Assembly (NCBI GenBank): GCA_018806915.1
Contig: JAGKQI010000059.1
Span: 124,001 to 188,000, forward strand
Source of the DNA: Phytophthora colocasiae
Taxonomy: Eukaryota; Oomycota; Peronosporomycetes; Peronosporales; Peronosporaceae
Length of the DNA stretch: 64,000 bases
Reading direction: 5' to 3'
This document shows positions 10,795 to 20,651 of the stretch, piece after piece. Made by a program: the position numbers and the translations under genes. Each line of letters opens with the position of its first letter. Positions within the stretch are counted from its first letter, which is position 1. The notes beneath the pieces were generated by a model that did not search any database, had not been told where the DNA came from, and was given only the letters and a program-made list of their open reading frames with translations.

Positions 10795-11217
10795 TGTAAC
10801 GGGGATGTTACACGAATGTTTCTCGTTGGTGTGTGACACACGTGGATACATTTATGTGGGTACATAATGGTACGTGACACTCATAGAAACATTTATGTGG
10901 GTACATAATGGTGTGGCACACACGAGTAGATACGTAGATGGCCTCAGAGCCTCACGTTGCATTTTGATTAGGATTTAGTATGTTAGATACTAAATCCGTT
11001 ACATTTAGGATTAGGACAATAAAGTCAATAAAAATCAGTTTGCATTTTACATAATTAGTGTTAGTTCCTTTATTATAGGGACACTGATTGTGTGAGTTCC
11101 GTATTTAGTGGATTACTTGGTTCTTGTATAGAACCGAAGGCTAGTGCCTTGCAAGCAGGACTCTACGAGTCAACTAAACTTCCTCTGTGCGGTGCATACC
11201 TACGCAGCCCCGCTGCA
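10795..11217 (+). repeat. Family B LTR1 (alpha subtype)
   Basis: It begins TGTAACGGGG and ends CCCCGCTGCA, an imperfect terminal inverted repeat, 423 bp. The U3 part carries two 24-bp direct repeats (10,848-10,871 and 10,889-10,912, core TTTATGTGGGTACATAATGG). A perfect 11-bp stem with a 5-nt loop lies at 10,971-10,997, followed by an A/T-rich stretch with AATAAA-like words. It is shared by B0 and B1. Confidence 0.9.
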
Positions 11218-11240
11218 TCTGGTAGCACTCGTAGTCAATC
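11218..11240 (+). promoter_or_regulatory. Candidate primer-binding site of family B
   Basis: Two bases after the LTR end, TGGTAGCACTCGTAGTC begins with the TGG expected opposite a tRNA CCA end. It is conserved after LTR2 and LTR5 and in B2. I could not assign the tRNA. Confidence 0.4.
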
Positions 11241-11274
11241 CAACTCCTGAGTTGAAGACTGTTTCTCTGTGAGA

Positions 11275-12239
11275 ATGGAGCCAGAAGCATACGCTCACTT
11301 GACTCCGAGTCAGCAGGACACGCTTAACAAGCTTACGTCCTTGCTGGGCCCTGAAGGTATGGCGCACCTTGCGTCTCAAGGACCGGAGGCCGTCAACGCG
11401 CGCCTCGAGGCATTTGCCTCGTACGAGAACGCTCTCGTCGAGCACATTCAGCGGAATGTAAAGGGCCACCCTGCTCCGAGAGCTAAGCCCGTCACGCTCA
11501 GTGTGAAGACCTTCCACGGGAATGAGGAAGAACCTCCTTTTGTGGACCCGAGAGGTTGAAATGGGCCATGGGGCCGCCATGCTCTAGTGGGAGGGGCAAC
11601 GCGTGGCGTTTGCCATCTCCAAGCTCGAAGGACGAGCACGAGAATGGGCTTTGACGTCTGGGACGTCGGTAGAAGCGGCCTTCCCTACTTGGGGCGAGCT
11701 AAAAGCCAAGCTCACGCAAGTGTTTGCTCCGCCTAACCAGGCGTATCGCGTGCGGTCACGCTTCCTTGCTTGCCGACAGGGCAAGAAGGATCTGTGGACT
11801 ATGTCCAAGAGCTGCGAACGCTCATCGCCGGCATGGCTGCCGACCCTCTACCCGAGGTGGTCGCCGTGACCGTCTTCATGGAAGGCTTGCGAGCTGGTGT
11901 GGCCAGGACGGAGGCATTCCGTCATAGCCCCCGCAGCTTCGAAGACGCTGTCAGCGTGGCATTGAATGCCGAACACAACTTTAAGTTGTCGAGGGTCGGT
12001 GCTATCAGCACAGGGTCCGGTGGACCCGAGCCCATGGACCTCAGCTATGCTGAAGATGAGGTAGCTGAGCTACGAGCTGCGGTGCAGCGTATGAGCACCG
12101 CCGGTGCTATACATGCGGCAGTCCCTCACACCTGAGGCCCAACTGCCCTCTGCGCAAAGAGCGCGCCGGCCAAAATGGCCGCAACCCTGCCGCGGGTCCC
12201 GCTTTGGGCTCTGCCCAGGGAAACGCCGGCTCCCAGTAG
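11275..12239 (+). pseudogene. Gag of B1 with internal amber
   Basis: It starts at ATG 11,275 ([20 protein letters not shown]) and follows the family B gag: capsid core [39 protein letters not shown], then the knuckle region and a stop at 12,237-12,239. A TAG at 11,585-11,587 replaces the CAG present in B2 and B6, and the same TAG is in B3. Further indels near 11,470, 11,530, 11,795 and 12,100 (inside the zinc knuckle) break the frame. Confidence 0.85.
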
Positions 12240-12258
12240 ACGCGGGCGGTCTACTGGG
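12218..12258 (+). promoter_or_regulatory. -1 frameshift signal of B1
   Basis: GGGAAAC (12,218-12,224), a 7-nt spacer and a hairpin with 10-bp perfect arms CCCAGTAGAC (12,232-12,241) and GTCTACTGGG (12,249-12,258). The gag stop TAG is inside the 5' arm. Copia C inserted 38 bp downstream. Confidence 0.75.
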
Positions 12259-12296
12259 AAGAACTGAGTTCTGCCCAGTGCGTGAGAGGCACTGGG

Positions 12297-12379
12297 TGTT
12301 GCAACTTGTGAAGTGCAGAGGGGTGTCGCGAAGAGAAGACCAGTCAGTGAGGTAGGAAGGAAATTGAAAAGTTGCAACA
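12297..12379 (+). repeat. Aberrant 5' LTR of Copia C (inverted U5 end)
   Basis: The first 76 bp (12,297-12,372) are the exact reverse complement of the last 76 bp of the 3' LTR (25,053-25,128). The last 11 bp, AAGTTGCAACA, are the correct LTR terminus in direct orientation, followed at once by the primer-binding site. The two parts meet at an AAGT overlap. The normal 400-bp LTR is therefore replaced by a palindrome-like 83-bp unit with perfect 11-bp ends. Confidence 0.9.
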
Positions 12380-12395
12380 GGTTATGAGCCCAAGT
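12380..12395 (+). promoter_or_regulatory. Primer-binding site of Copia C (tRNA-iMet half)
   Basis: GGTTATGAGCCCAAGT directly follows the LTR and is identical to the site in D (52,884-52,899). GGTTATGAGCCC is complementary to the anticodon arm of eukaryotic initiator tRNA-Met, the half-tRNA priming known for Drosophila copia. Confidence 0.8.
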
Positions 12396-12427
12396 TCCGC
12401 ATTTCGCCGAATAGAGGCCCGTCATCG

Positions 12428-12734
12428 ATGTCTGTCACTGGACGACTGGACTTCTCGGACTTGGGTAGTCCTCAAGCAATGCCGCCTGCCGCGAGGGCAG
12501 AGCGCACACCGTCGAGCTCTGGCTGGCGTGCACGGAGAGCTACGAACCGCACAACCCGGGTTTGTCACCCCCAGCGACCACCGCACCGCACGAGCAGCGA
12601 CAGGGCACGATCGCCCGACGCGGACTCCAAGTGTGAGCCCGTCAACTCATAGCACACGAATGTCGGACGACGAAATGATCGTAGTGCTGAAGGCAAGGGT
12701 GGACGACGCGATGGAGCTCATCGAGATCCAGCAA
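12428..12734 (+). pseudogene. N-terminal part of Copia C gag
   Basis: ATG at 12,428 opens 74 codons (MSVTGRLDFSDLGSPQAMPP), basic and Ser/Pro-rich. A second frame from ATG 12,661 (MSDDEMIVVLKARVDDAMEL) runs straight into the B2 insertion. It resumes after it at 20,652 as RIIRKEKAAIAAEEARHRQM, a helical coiled-coil-like stretch. One stop or indel separates the two frames. This is one gag gene, split by B2 and damaged. Confidence 0.7.
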
Positions 12735-13150
12735 TGTAATCGGTTACACGGCGCTGCGCGCCTTGGCTACAATAGGTGTGGTATACACCATCCAGGTCAC
12801 AAGTCACAGATCCGTGTACAAACACATAGTGTTTCTCACACGTCACATATGTAGCCAGTTGCTGGCTGTTAGCTCAGAGCCACACATTACATTTGATTAG
12901 GATTTAGTATGTTAGATACTAAATCCAAGTTACATTCAGGATTAGGGCAATAAAATAAATAAAAATCAGTTTGCATTTTACATAATTAGTAAGTTAGTTC
13001 CTTTATTATAGGGACACTGATTTTGAGAGTCCAGTATTTAGTGGACTACTTGGTTATTTTATAGAACCGAAGGCTAGTGCCTTGCAAGCAGGACTCTACG
13101 AGTCAACCCAACTTCCTCTGTGCCGTGCACACCTACGCAGCCCCGCTGCA
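12735..13150 (+). repeat. 5' LTR of B2 (beta subtype)
   Basis: It starts TGTAATCGGTTACACG and ends CCCCGCTGCA, 416 bp. The 5' third differs completely from alpha LTRs: it lacks the TTTATGTGGG repeats and has GGTGTGGTATACACC instead. From the hairpin at 12,900-12,926 onward it matches alpha LTRs. Confidence 0.9.
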
Positions 13151-13207
13151 TCTGGTAGCACTAGTAGTCAATCCAACTCCTGAGTTGAAGACTGTTTCTC
13201 TGTGAGA

Positions 13208-14179
13208 ATGGAGCCAGAAGCATACGCTCACTTGACTCCGAGTCAGCGGGACACGCTTAACAAGCTTACGTCCTTGCTGGGCCCTGAAGGTATGGCGCAC
13301 CTTGTGTCTCAAGGGCCGGAGGCCGTCAACGCGCGCCTGGAGGCATTTGCCTCGTACGAGAACGCTCTCGTTGAGCACATTCAGCGGAATGTAAAAGGAG
13401 TTAATCCCGCTCCGAGAGCTAAGCCCGTCACGCTCAGCGTGAAGACCTTTCACGGGCACGAAGGAGAGAACCTCCTATTGTGGACCCGAGAGGTCGAGAT
13501 GGCCATGGGGGCCGCTATGCTCCAGTTGGAAGGCCAACGCGTGGCGTTCGCCATCTCTAAGCTCGAAGGTCGAGCACGAGAATGGGCCTTGACGTCTGGG
13601 ACGTCTGTAGAAATGGCCTTCCCCACTTGGGGTGAGCTTAAGGCCAAACTTACGCAAGTATTTGCTCCACCTAACCAGGCGTATCGCGTGCGGTCACGCT
13701 TCCTCGCTTGCCGACAGGGCAAGAAGGACCTGGTGGACTATGTCCAAGAGCTGCGCACGCTCATTTGCCGGCATGGCTGCCGATCCTCTACCTGAGGTGG
13801 TCACTGTGACTATCTTCATGGAAGGTCTGAGAGCTGGCGTGGCCAGACGGAGGCATTCCGTCAGAATCCTCGCACCTTCGAGGACGCTGTTAGCGTGGCA
13901 TTGAATGCTGAACACAACTTTAAGTTGTCGAGGGTCGGTGCTAATAGCACAGGGTCCGGGGACCCGAACCCATGGACCTCAGCTATGCTGGAAGATGAAT
14001 TAGCCGAGCTACGAGGTGCGGTGCAGCGTATGAGCACTCGTCGGTGCTAGACGTGTGGTAGTCCCACACACCTGAGGCCCAACTTCCGTCTGCGCAAATA
14101 GCGCGCCGGCATGAATGGCCTGCAACCCTGTCGCGGGTCCCGCTTTGGGCTCTGCCCAGGAAACGACGGCTCCCAGTAG
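13208..14179 (+). pseudogene. Gag of B2
   Basis: ATG at 13,208 opens the family B gag, intact through the capsid core ([40 protein letters not shown]). An extra base near 13,770 shifts the frame, and more indels follow. The zinc knuckle has TAG in place of a Tyr codon near 14,047. The frameshift heptamer near 14,157 has lost one G (AGGAAAC), while the hairpin after it (arms 14,172-14,181 and 14,190-14,199) is intact. Confidence 0.85.
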
Positions 14180-17100
14180 ACGCGGGGCGGTCTACTGGGG
14201 AAGAACTGAGTTCTGCAGTGCGTGAGAGGCACTGGGGCTCCAGCCCCGAAGAGCTCCGTGCTCTTGAACACGGAACGTGAGCAAGCAGGGCTTGCTGGTC
14301 GTCCATGTGGACGTGAAGGGCTTCGAGAAGCCGTGGATCGCGTTGATCGATTCAGGAGCGTCTGGCAACCACGTCAGACGCTCCACCGTTGAGGGTAGTC
14401 AGCAATATGCTGAGGCGCTTCGAGCGCGAAGAGGTGACACTGTCACTGTCCGTTCAGCGACGGGCGTCCGTGTCACGGCAGCCAAGGTCCCCATGGACCT
14501 ACGGCTGAAGTTCCTGGACTTCGACAGCGTGGAACGCTGCTTGGTCTTGGACCTGGATTCGAGGTACGACCTCATCCTTGGTATGGCGTGGCTGGAGCGC
14601 CACGAGCCATGGATCGACTGGAGGTCGAAGACCTTAGGTGCTACGCACTTCTCTCCTAGTGGAGCTTTGGCGAGTCATGAACCCACCTCTGCTAGGAAGC
14701 AGAAGCGCTATTGGCGCGAGCATCGAGCCGAGTCGGCAATGATGCTGGAGGTCGGTGTGTCCGAGCTGGTGGACAGCACCGAGTGCGAGGATCGCAGCCC
14801 TGTTGAGCGCATAGCGCTGGTTGGCAGTGAGTCAACGTGTGGGCAAAGCTCACGTAACCCGAGTGACGCCGGTCATGGACCGTCACTGGATGCCGATGGC
14901 ATCGGGCCTTACCAGGCCGTGAACTGTGGGGCGGCACGTACTCCGTCGAGTGATACTGGTCGTGGACCAAGTCGATCGCTGAGTGTCTCTGACACTGGAC
15001 CTGTTACGGTCATTGATTGTGCAGCGGCACGTACTCCGCTGAGCGGCATCGGTCGTCGACCGAGTGGATCGCTGAGTGTCCCTGACACTGGGCCGAGAGA
15101 GGCCGAAACTTGTGCGACGGCACGTACCTCCGTCAGAGTAGACGATCTTCGGCTAGGGCGAAGACGTCGTAAGGCAGCTCTTTCGGGCGAGACGCTCTGC
15201 GTCTGAGTCATCCGTGACGTCAAGCGCCGACGCACCGGGAGGGCTGTGGGCAGCTATACACTCTGGTTGATGGAGTGGGCGGTAGTGCCGAAGGCAGTGT
15301 CCTGCTGGACGACTTGCCAAGTGTTGACAAGCTCCCTTGAACTAGAAGAGATGTCCTTCGCCGACTTTGGCGATGCCTTGAAGGCTGGCGAATTCGCCGA
15401 GGTGGTCATCGTTCGACCTGAGGAGGAGTTAAACTCGTCGTCCCTTGTTGACGAGTCCGTCTTGGCCGAAGTCAAGAAGGCGTTGAACGCCAGGAGTGGA
15501 TCGGAGATCCTCAAGAATCCCTCGGATCCCTTCCACTCCTTGCTGAAGGAATATGGAGACGTTGTCTCGAAGGAACCACCGAGTGGCCTGCCTCCCGACC
15601 GAGGCGTTCGTCATGAGATCGACTTAGTTCCCGGAACTAAGTACTGCGTGACCCGGCAGTGGCCTCTTCCTAAAGAGCAATGCGACGTCATTGACGCCTT
15701 CTTCCGTGCGAAGCACGGCGAGTCTCGTGCGCGAGAGCAAGTCTCCGCATTCCGCGCCAACGTTCTGTGTCAGAAAGCCGAATGGCAAGTGGCGTATCGT
15801 TCACGCTTTTAACAAGCTCAACACTGCCACGATTCCGGCGCAGACGCCGATTCCTAGGAAGGATGTTCTTCAGAACAACATGGTGGGTTGCACCATGTAC
15901 AGTGCACTCGACTTAGTCGATGGGTACTATCAGCTGCTCATGCGAGCCAGTGATATTCCGCTTACAGCGGTGAGCACCCCGAGCGGTATGCTCTGGGAGT
16001 GGCTCGTCATGCCCCAAGGGCTCTCGAACGCGCCCGCAACGTTCAATCGTCTAGTGACGCAGCTGTTCAGGCCCCTACGGGCATTCGCACAAACGTACTT
16101 TGACGACGTGTTCGTCCACAGTCAGGCCGAACACGGCAAGACTGACGTTGAGGTGCACGTGGAACACGTGAGAGCTGTGCTCGAGTGCATGCGCACGAAC
16201 AAGCTGTACGCCAACGCAGACAAGTGCGTCTTTGGCGCGGAAGAAATCCCCTTCCTAGGGTGCTTTCATTGGGAAGCATGGCCTTCGTGCTGATCCAGCA
16301 AAGGTCAAGGCCATTGTGGATTGGCCGGTTCCCTTGAACCAGAAGCGACTTGCGTAAGTGGCTGGGTTTGGCCAACTACTTGCACAAGTACAGCGAGAAC
16401 TACGCTGAGTTGGCTCGGCCACTGACGGATCTCCTTAAGAAGGATGCCGAGTGGGTATGGCGTGCCGAGCACGAGAATGCGTTCACTTGTATCAAGGATA
16501 GCCTGCTTCAGGCACCGATACTGGCGCTGCCAGACCCCGCTCTTCCGTTTATTGTCGTCTGTGACGCCTCCGGACTTTGCCATCGGCAGTGCTTTGCTAA
16601 GCAAGCGGACGCCGAAGGGCGCGAACGCGTCATTGCGTTTGAGTCGCGACAGCTCAAGGCTGCTGGAAAGAACTATCCAGTTCATGACAAGGAGCTACTT
16701 CTGCGATGAAGTACGCTCTCGTCAAATTCAGGGTTCACCTGCTCGGCTCCAAGCCGTTTGTGATCTACACGGATCATGCGTCACTACGCACAGCGACGCA
16801 GTCGCCTCACCTCCTCGCAGAGGATGGCCCGATGGCTCTCCTTCTTTGCGGAGTATAACTTCGAGGTGAAGTACAAGCCTGGCAGGCAGAAAGTCCTCGC
16901 TGACGCGTTATCACGTCGCCCGGACTATGAGTTATCTCATGTCACCTCGGTGACGTCGTCCGTGACGGACATGGTTCGAGCAGCGTACGCTCAGGACGAC
17001 TCTTGTGTCGCGTTGCTCCAAGCTCTGGGGAGCGATGAGTTTAAAGACTCAAAGGTGACTCTGTCACGACGCCTAAAGGCGAGACTCCAACGCTACAGCC

Positions 17101-18915
17101 TGGAAGGCGGTCTGCTGTACTACAGCACGGGTCAGGATGACCCACCACGAGTGGTAGTTCCTCACGATGAGGATCTGAAGTACCGTATCCTCTATGAGGC
17201 TCACGACACACCCACAGGCGGCCACCTCGGTCGCGAGAAGACGTACGGCTCGGTGAGCTCCATGTACTGGTGGCCGAAGATGTACAAGTGGGTCAGCACA
17301 TATGTGCGCACGTGCGAGACGTGTCAGCGGGTTAAACCCTCGCCGCATGCGGCTGCGCCTTTGGCGAGCTTACCTGTACCCTCTGGGTGTTGGCAGTCCA
17401 TAAGTATGGACTTTGTGTTTGGCCTGCCGAAGGACTCGGCAGGCAACACGGGCGTGGTGGTCTTTGTTGACCGTCTGAGCAAGATGGCTCATCTAGCGGC
17501 TGTGCCGGACACCGTCGATGGTGCTGGTACAGCGACGATCTTCATCGATCGGGTCTTCCGCCAACATGGGCTGCCTGAGACCATTGTCTCGGATCGAGAT
17601 CCCCGTTTCACGGGTCACTTCTGGACGTCCGTCTTCAAGGTGCTGGGCACTCGACTGGACATGTCCACGGCGGACCATCCGCAGACCGACGGTCAGACCG
17701 AACGCGTGAACCGCGTTCTGGAGGACATCCTCCGCAGCGTATGCGCTGAAACGCCGAAGCGTTGGAGCGCTTATGCTCCCTCTCGTTGAGTTCTCCATGA
17801 ACAATGCGGTGCATGCCTCGACAGGCTTCACCCCGTTCTACGTGAACGGCCTTGCGCACCCGCGCGTTCCGCTCACTCCGCCACGCGGTAGCCAGCCTTT
17901 GGGCTTGGTGGGGAGAGGGCTGTGCCGTCGCTCGACTCCGAGCTTGCTGATATCAGCCCTTCTGGCTGTGCGTAAACAAGTCGATGACGTCCTCTCGGTG
18001 AGATTGAGCGTATTACGCCGTGTACGTGACGCGATGGCTGAAAGCCAAGACGTTCAGAAGGAACAAGCGGATACAAAAGGTAGAAGCAATGTATGGGAAT
18101 TTAAGGTCGGTGACCAGGTTTTATTAAACGCTAAGAACCTACCTACACATGCAGTGTCAAATGTCTTTAAGATGAAATTGCGTCCGGCGTTTCATCGGAC
18201 CATTTACGGTCGTGGCCAAGAAGGGCCTGGCATACACGCTTGACTTGCCAAAGCGGATGCGAACACACCCGGTGTTCTACGTCGGCTTGCTTAAGCCATA
18301 TCGGGACCCCGCGGGGTGAGCGCGGAGGCGCTGGCACCGACGACACGTGCCCAGGCTGCGTCATCTGCAGCAGCAACGTCACCTGACCTCGCAACTCAGC
18401 GAGCTGGAAGCTCCCTGCTGGTGCAGGCGAGCAGTCAGGGACTGAGGACCTTCGGAGCCAAGCCATCCGGCTTTCAATCTCCTCCATGTCATGAGCGAGA
18501 CGGGCATGCGAATGCCAAACACTCTCGACGTTCCCTTGAAGGGACTGGAGTCTGACTCCGGAGAGTACCGATCGAGTGATCGAGTTGGTACCAGGCGCGA
18601 TGCGACAAATAGCGCTCGTCACACTCATCGAGTACGGCGTTCCGCAGCGAATCGGCCTCCTCCGCCGTTGCTCGATGAGCAGGGACTCCCCACTACCACG
18701 TGGAGCGCCTGATGGCGCGGCGTCGCCACCGTAGTCAAAACCAGTATCTGGTGAAGTGGCGTGGATATCCTCATTCCCAAAACTCGTGGGAGTTTGAAGG
18801 GTCCCTGAGGCAGGACTGCCCTGACGTCGTGGACGCTTTTGATCGCGAAGATCGGGGCGCCCGAAGGGCTCGAGGTCGACCACTCGGTCGACACCCGCTC
18901 TCACCACTAGTGTGA
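14180..18915 (+). pseudogene. Pol polyprotein of B2: PR-RT-RH-IN-chromodomain
   Basis: Protease: ALIDSGASGNHV, then LVLDLDSRYDLILGMAWL. A repetitive Ser/Arg-rich linker follows (14,840-15,130, repeated SVSDTGP-type units). RT has YSALDLVDGYYQLLMRAS, MPQGLSNAPATFNRL and YFDD at 16,096-16,107. RNase H has CDAS and YTDHAS motifs. Integrase has an HHCC finger (CETCQRVKPS), MDFVFGLPKD, IVSDRDPRFTGHFW and TDGQTERVNRVL. The chromodomain near 18,690-18,850 has QYLVKWRGYPHSQNSWEFEG. About ten single-base indels break the frame. The product would process, copy and integrate the element. Confidence 0.9.
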
Positions 18916-18927
18916 GAAGCTGACGGA

Positions 18928-20178
18928 CTAGCAGCCGAGCTCAGGCTCTGGTCCGTGGCTGGCACAGCCAGCGAGTCTCCCTCGGAGACTGAAGGAGCAT
19001 CCTGCGAAGCAGGGATAGTGGCCTGAGAGGCGGGAGCCACTGCCGTCGTGTGATCGAGGAAAGCGGCCGGGCCGCACGCGTATCTTCGCGTACTGGAAGA
19101 GTAGACCTCGGGCGAGGCGGACGTCCACCTCGGCGCAGCTCTCCATGAGCCGGTCAAACGACGCGAGCTTCCGTGAAGCCTCGGCCCAGGTGGCCACATG
19201 GACCATGTAGTCCCGGGTGGTCTCTCCGGTTTGGAGCAGGAGTGGATAAGTCCTCATCTGAGGCACAGACTCCCGTCGCCGTTGCTTATCTAAGCGTTGC
19301 CGATACTCGGCGAGTGTGCACACCTGCGGGGTCAGGAAACGCTCATGGAGCCTGTCGCTGCTGGAGTCTCAGCCACCGTACGTGGAGGATTGCCTATGGC
19401 GTAACCATGCAGGTTTGGCTGCGCCATCAACTGCTTCACCTGCTCGGCAGGGTCGCGAGGCTCGAAGCCGTAGTCGCGCCGCGACGAAGTCCCCACGATG
19501 TCCCGTTGGACCGGTCGACGTGACTCTGGAGCACCGCTCAGGGAAGCCTCCTGTGCCTCATCCAGAGGGTTGGTGATCGCGTCTTCGACTCCCTTGAGTG
19601 ACTCTGGCTCATCGCGAGCAGGAAGCGGTGGTGCGTTGCGCAAACGCGTGCTGAGCACGAGGCTCGAAGGTCCCTCCGGGAACGGATTGGGCTGCCACAG
19701 CTGCCGAGGAATTGAGTACCGACGCGGATCGCGTGGAGAGCGCAGCCTCAGATCGGGGCGTCCGAGGCTCGCAGGAGCAGGAGACGCATGGGCATCGCCC
19801 TGTTCGGACTCCCTCGTAGTCCACTTCGACCTCGCCTTCCTCTGTAGGAGAGCGACGTGGGTCGCGCGTCGGCGACGCTGTCGTGTACTCGAAGGGTGAG
19901 CCACCGCTACCACTTGACGTCGGGCTGGCCTTGAACATCGCTCCGTAGCGAAGGCGAGACGCCGTGAAATACTCCGAATCGGAGAGCGTGAGAGGAGCCG
20001 AGGGCTCAGACCGGAAAGCGCTGAGGCGCTGGGGCGTAGACGCCTGGTCACTGGACACCTCAGGAGCGGTTGGCTCGCTGGGGAGAATTGGAGAATGTGC
20101 TCGTTGAGCCAGCGCACCCGCGCACTCTCGTTGAGAGATTTCTTTATCGGAAAGTTGCCGGTGACAGCGCCTTGACAA
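18928..20178 (-). pseudogene. Antisense ORF between chromodomain and 3' LTR of B2
   Basis: Three minus-strand frames join into one roughly 400-codon reading: SEPTAPEVSSDQASTPQRL to EEGEVEVDYEGV; then LWQPNPFPEGPSSLVL to DPAEQVKQLMAQPNLHGYAI; then CTLAEYRQRLDKQRRRESVP, YMVHVATWAEASRKLASFDR and LARGLLFQYAKIRVRPGRF. Indels near 19,800 and 19,330 separate them. B4 carries the same blocks (37,676-38,905). The alpha element B3 lacks them. No domain is recognised and the start codon is uncertain. The position is like that of plant element antisense ORFs. Confidence 0.55.
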
Positions 20179-20222
20179 GGCAGTTATGTCTACAGTTGCT
20201 TAGATACTCCGTATCCACGGTT

Positions 20223-20234
20223 TGGTGGGGAGGG
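20223..20234 (+). promoter_or_regulatory. Polypurine tract of B2
   Basis: GGTGGGGAGGG directly precedes the 3' LTR and would prime plus-strand DNA. Equivalent tracts precede LTR3 (34,901-34,912) and LTR4 (39,011-39,024). Confidence 0.8.
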
Positions 20235-20646
20235 TGTAACGGGGTTACACGAGCTGCGCGCCTTGGCTACAATAGGTGTGGTATACACCATCCAGGTCAC
20301 AAGTCACAGATCCGTGTACAACACATGAGTGTTTCTCACACGTCACATATGTAGCCAGTTGCTGGCTGTTAGCTCAGAGCCACACATTACATTTGATTAG
20401 GATTTAGTATGTTAGATACTAAATCCGTTACATTCAGGATTAGGGCAATAAAATAAATAAAAATCAGTTTGCATTTTACATAATTAGTGTTAGTTCCTTT
20501 ATTATAGGGACACTGATTGTGAGAGTCCCGTATTTAGTGGACTACTTGGTTCTTGTATAGAACCGAAGGCTAGTGCCTTGCAAGCAGGACTCTACGAGTC
20601 AACCCAACTTCCTCTGTGCCGTGCACACCTACGCAGCCCCGCTGCA
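20235..20646 (+). repeat. 3' LTR of B2 (beta subtype)
   Basis: It begins TGTAACGGGGTTACACGAGC and ends GCTGCA at 20,646, 412 bp. It is nearly identical to the 5' LTR apart from about fifteen small, mostly indel, differences seen by eye. The hairpin is at 20,400-20,426. Confidence 0.92.
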
Positions 20647-20651
20647 AGCAA

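Larger units (their letters stand above)
12735..20646 (+). mobile_element. Family B element B2 (beta subtype), full length
   Basis: Both LTRs (12,735-13,150 and 20,235-20,646) and a perfect 5-bp target duplication AGCAA (12,730-12,734; 20,647-20,651) are present, so it is a genuine insertion into the gag of C, 7,912 bp long. It carries gag, PR, RT, RH, IN, a chromodomain and a minus-strand ORF before the 3' LTR. The LTRs are very similar, differing mostly by small indels, which suggests a recent insertion. Coding frames carry many indels. Confidence 0.93.

Noticed and set aside
12297..12379. C as a DNA transposon with 76-bp terminal inverted repeats
   Set aside because: It encodes a full Copia gag-pol, has a primer-binding site, a purine-rich tract and a 400-bp 3' LTR; the inverted repeat is explained by a misplaced U5 end.
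12380..12395. tRNA gene suggested by the tRNA-iMet-like word
   Set aside because: Only the reverse complement of one arm is present, exactly at an LTR edge; it is a primer-binding site, not a gene.
12428..12652. Small stand-alone gene before B2
   Set aside because: It sits just after the Copia primer-binding site and continues, across one frame break and the B2 insertion, into Copia C gag.
14692..15235. Long minus-strand frames over the B2 protease-RT linker
   Set aside because: They mirror the repetitive Ser/Arg codons of the plus-strand linker; equivalent shadows occur at the same place in B1, B3 and B6 and shift with every indel of pol.
18167..18907. 246-codon minus-strand frame over the B2 integrase C-terminus and chromodomain
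   Set aside because: It lies opposite recognisable chromodomain coding sequence and is not preserved as a block in B3, unlike the separate antisense ORF beyond 18,928.
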